Positions 63,927-64,000 of a stretch of 64,000 bases of DNA are shown piece after piece. A program made the position numbers and the translations under genes. How positions within the stretch are numbered: the first letter of the stretch is position 1; each line of letters begins with the position of its first letter. Origin of the DNA: Streptomyces dioscori (GTDB taxonomy: Bacteria; Actinomycetota; Actinomycetes; Streptomycetales; Streptomycetaceae); the NCBI RefSeq assembly GCF_003024195.1, contig NZ_KZ679060.1, forward strand, positions 34,679-98,678, given 5' to 3'. The notes under the pieces were generated by a model, which was not told where the DNA came from, did not search any database, and saw nothing but the letters and a program-made list of their open reading frames with translations.

Positions 63927-64000
63927 GTGAGCTCGAAACCTGTCGTACTCATCGCTGAAGAACTGTCGCCCGCGACGGTGGACGCACTGGGCCCGGACTT
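63927..64000 (+). CDS. serA: D-3-phosphoglycerate dehydrogenase, N-terminal part
   Basis: The first 24 codons from GTG 63927 read SSKPVVLIAEELSPATVDAL, the start of serA, which begins serine synthesis. GAGG about eight bases upstream is the ribosome site. The rest lies outside the window. The position after ilvC matches the S. coelicolor order. Confidence 0.8.
   Translation, partial: MSSKPVVLIAEELSPATVDALGPD

Overview
The window is about 70% G+C, uses GTG starts and Shine-Dalgarno sequences freely, and carries typical Streptomyces intergenic repeats. Its gene order (sdaA-glyA-gcvH-gcvT, sseB pair, oligopeptide ABC transporter, mnmA, ligA, rmdB, gatCAB, cdgD, ilvBNC, serA) matches what I recall of the S. 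coelicolor SCO5469-SCO5515 core region. It is therefore a core-chromosome segment of a Streptomyces, with two accessory-looking stretches (about 1-7.2 kb and 30-33.7 kb).

Region 1 (1-7170) is the most unusual. A TerY-like vWA protein, a PPM/PP2C phosphatase and a membrane-anchored kinase-like protein form an overlapping operon. It ends with a second kinase fused to an N-terminal domain resembling a class III nucleotide-cyclase domain whose two metal-binding aspartates appear replaced. Convergent to it is a two-gene operon: a PycTM/Pycsar-effector-like membrane protein and a Crp/Fnr regulator with an intact phosphate-binding cassette. A GH25 lysozyme-like gene follows. I infer a signalling or defence module built on phosphorylation and cyclic nucleotides.

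Region 2 (7.3-14.8 kb) handles serine and glycine: serine deaminase, serine hydroxymethyltransferase, glycine cleavage H and T proteins behind a tandem glycine riboswitch, then a P-loop protein and two SseB-like genes. Region 3 (14.8-21.6 kb) is a five-gene oligopeptide ABC transporter with a 20-bp palindrome upstream, an internal hairpin after the binding protein and a strong terminator.

Region 4 (21.6-30 kb) holds a TRIC-type channel, a thioesterase, a WYL regulator, a proline/serine/glycine-repeat lipoprotein, a TetR regulator with two operator-like sites, small membrane proteins, cysteine desulfurase, a Tat-exported amidase and mnmA. Region 5 (30-33.7 kb) has a WhiJ-type cluster (DUF397, an XRE regulator broken by a one-base frameshift, an anti-sigma-like ATPase) and a MazF/RHH toxin-antitoxin pair with a 13-bp iteron array.

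Region 6 (33.8-49 kb) runs through a LOG protein, an SDR, a MetE-like protein, ligA, the GGDEF-EAL protein RmdB, a 45/56-bp repeat array, gatC-gatA-small ORF-gatB, an MMPL transporter, a GNAT and a membrane protein. Region 7 (49-64 kb) holds a large LuxR/AAA regulator, a PQQ-type sugar dehydrogenase lipoprotein, an aldo/keto reductase, a D-2-hydroxyacid dehydrogenase, the PAS-GGDEF-EAL protein CdgD with a degenerate EAL domain, an ilvB leader-peptide attenuator, ilvBNC, and the start of serA. No tRNA, rRNA, insertion sequence or CRISPR array was found.
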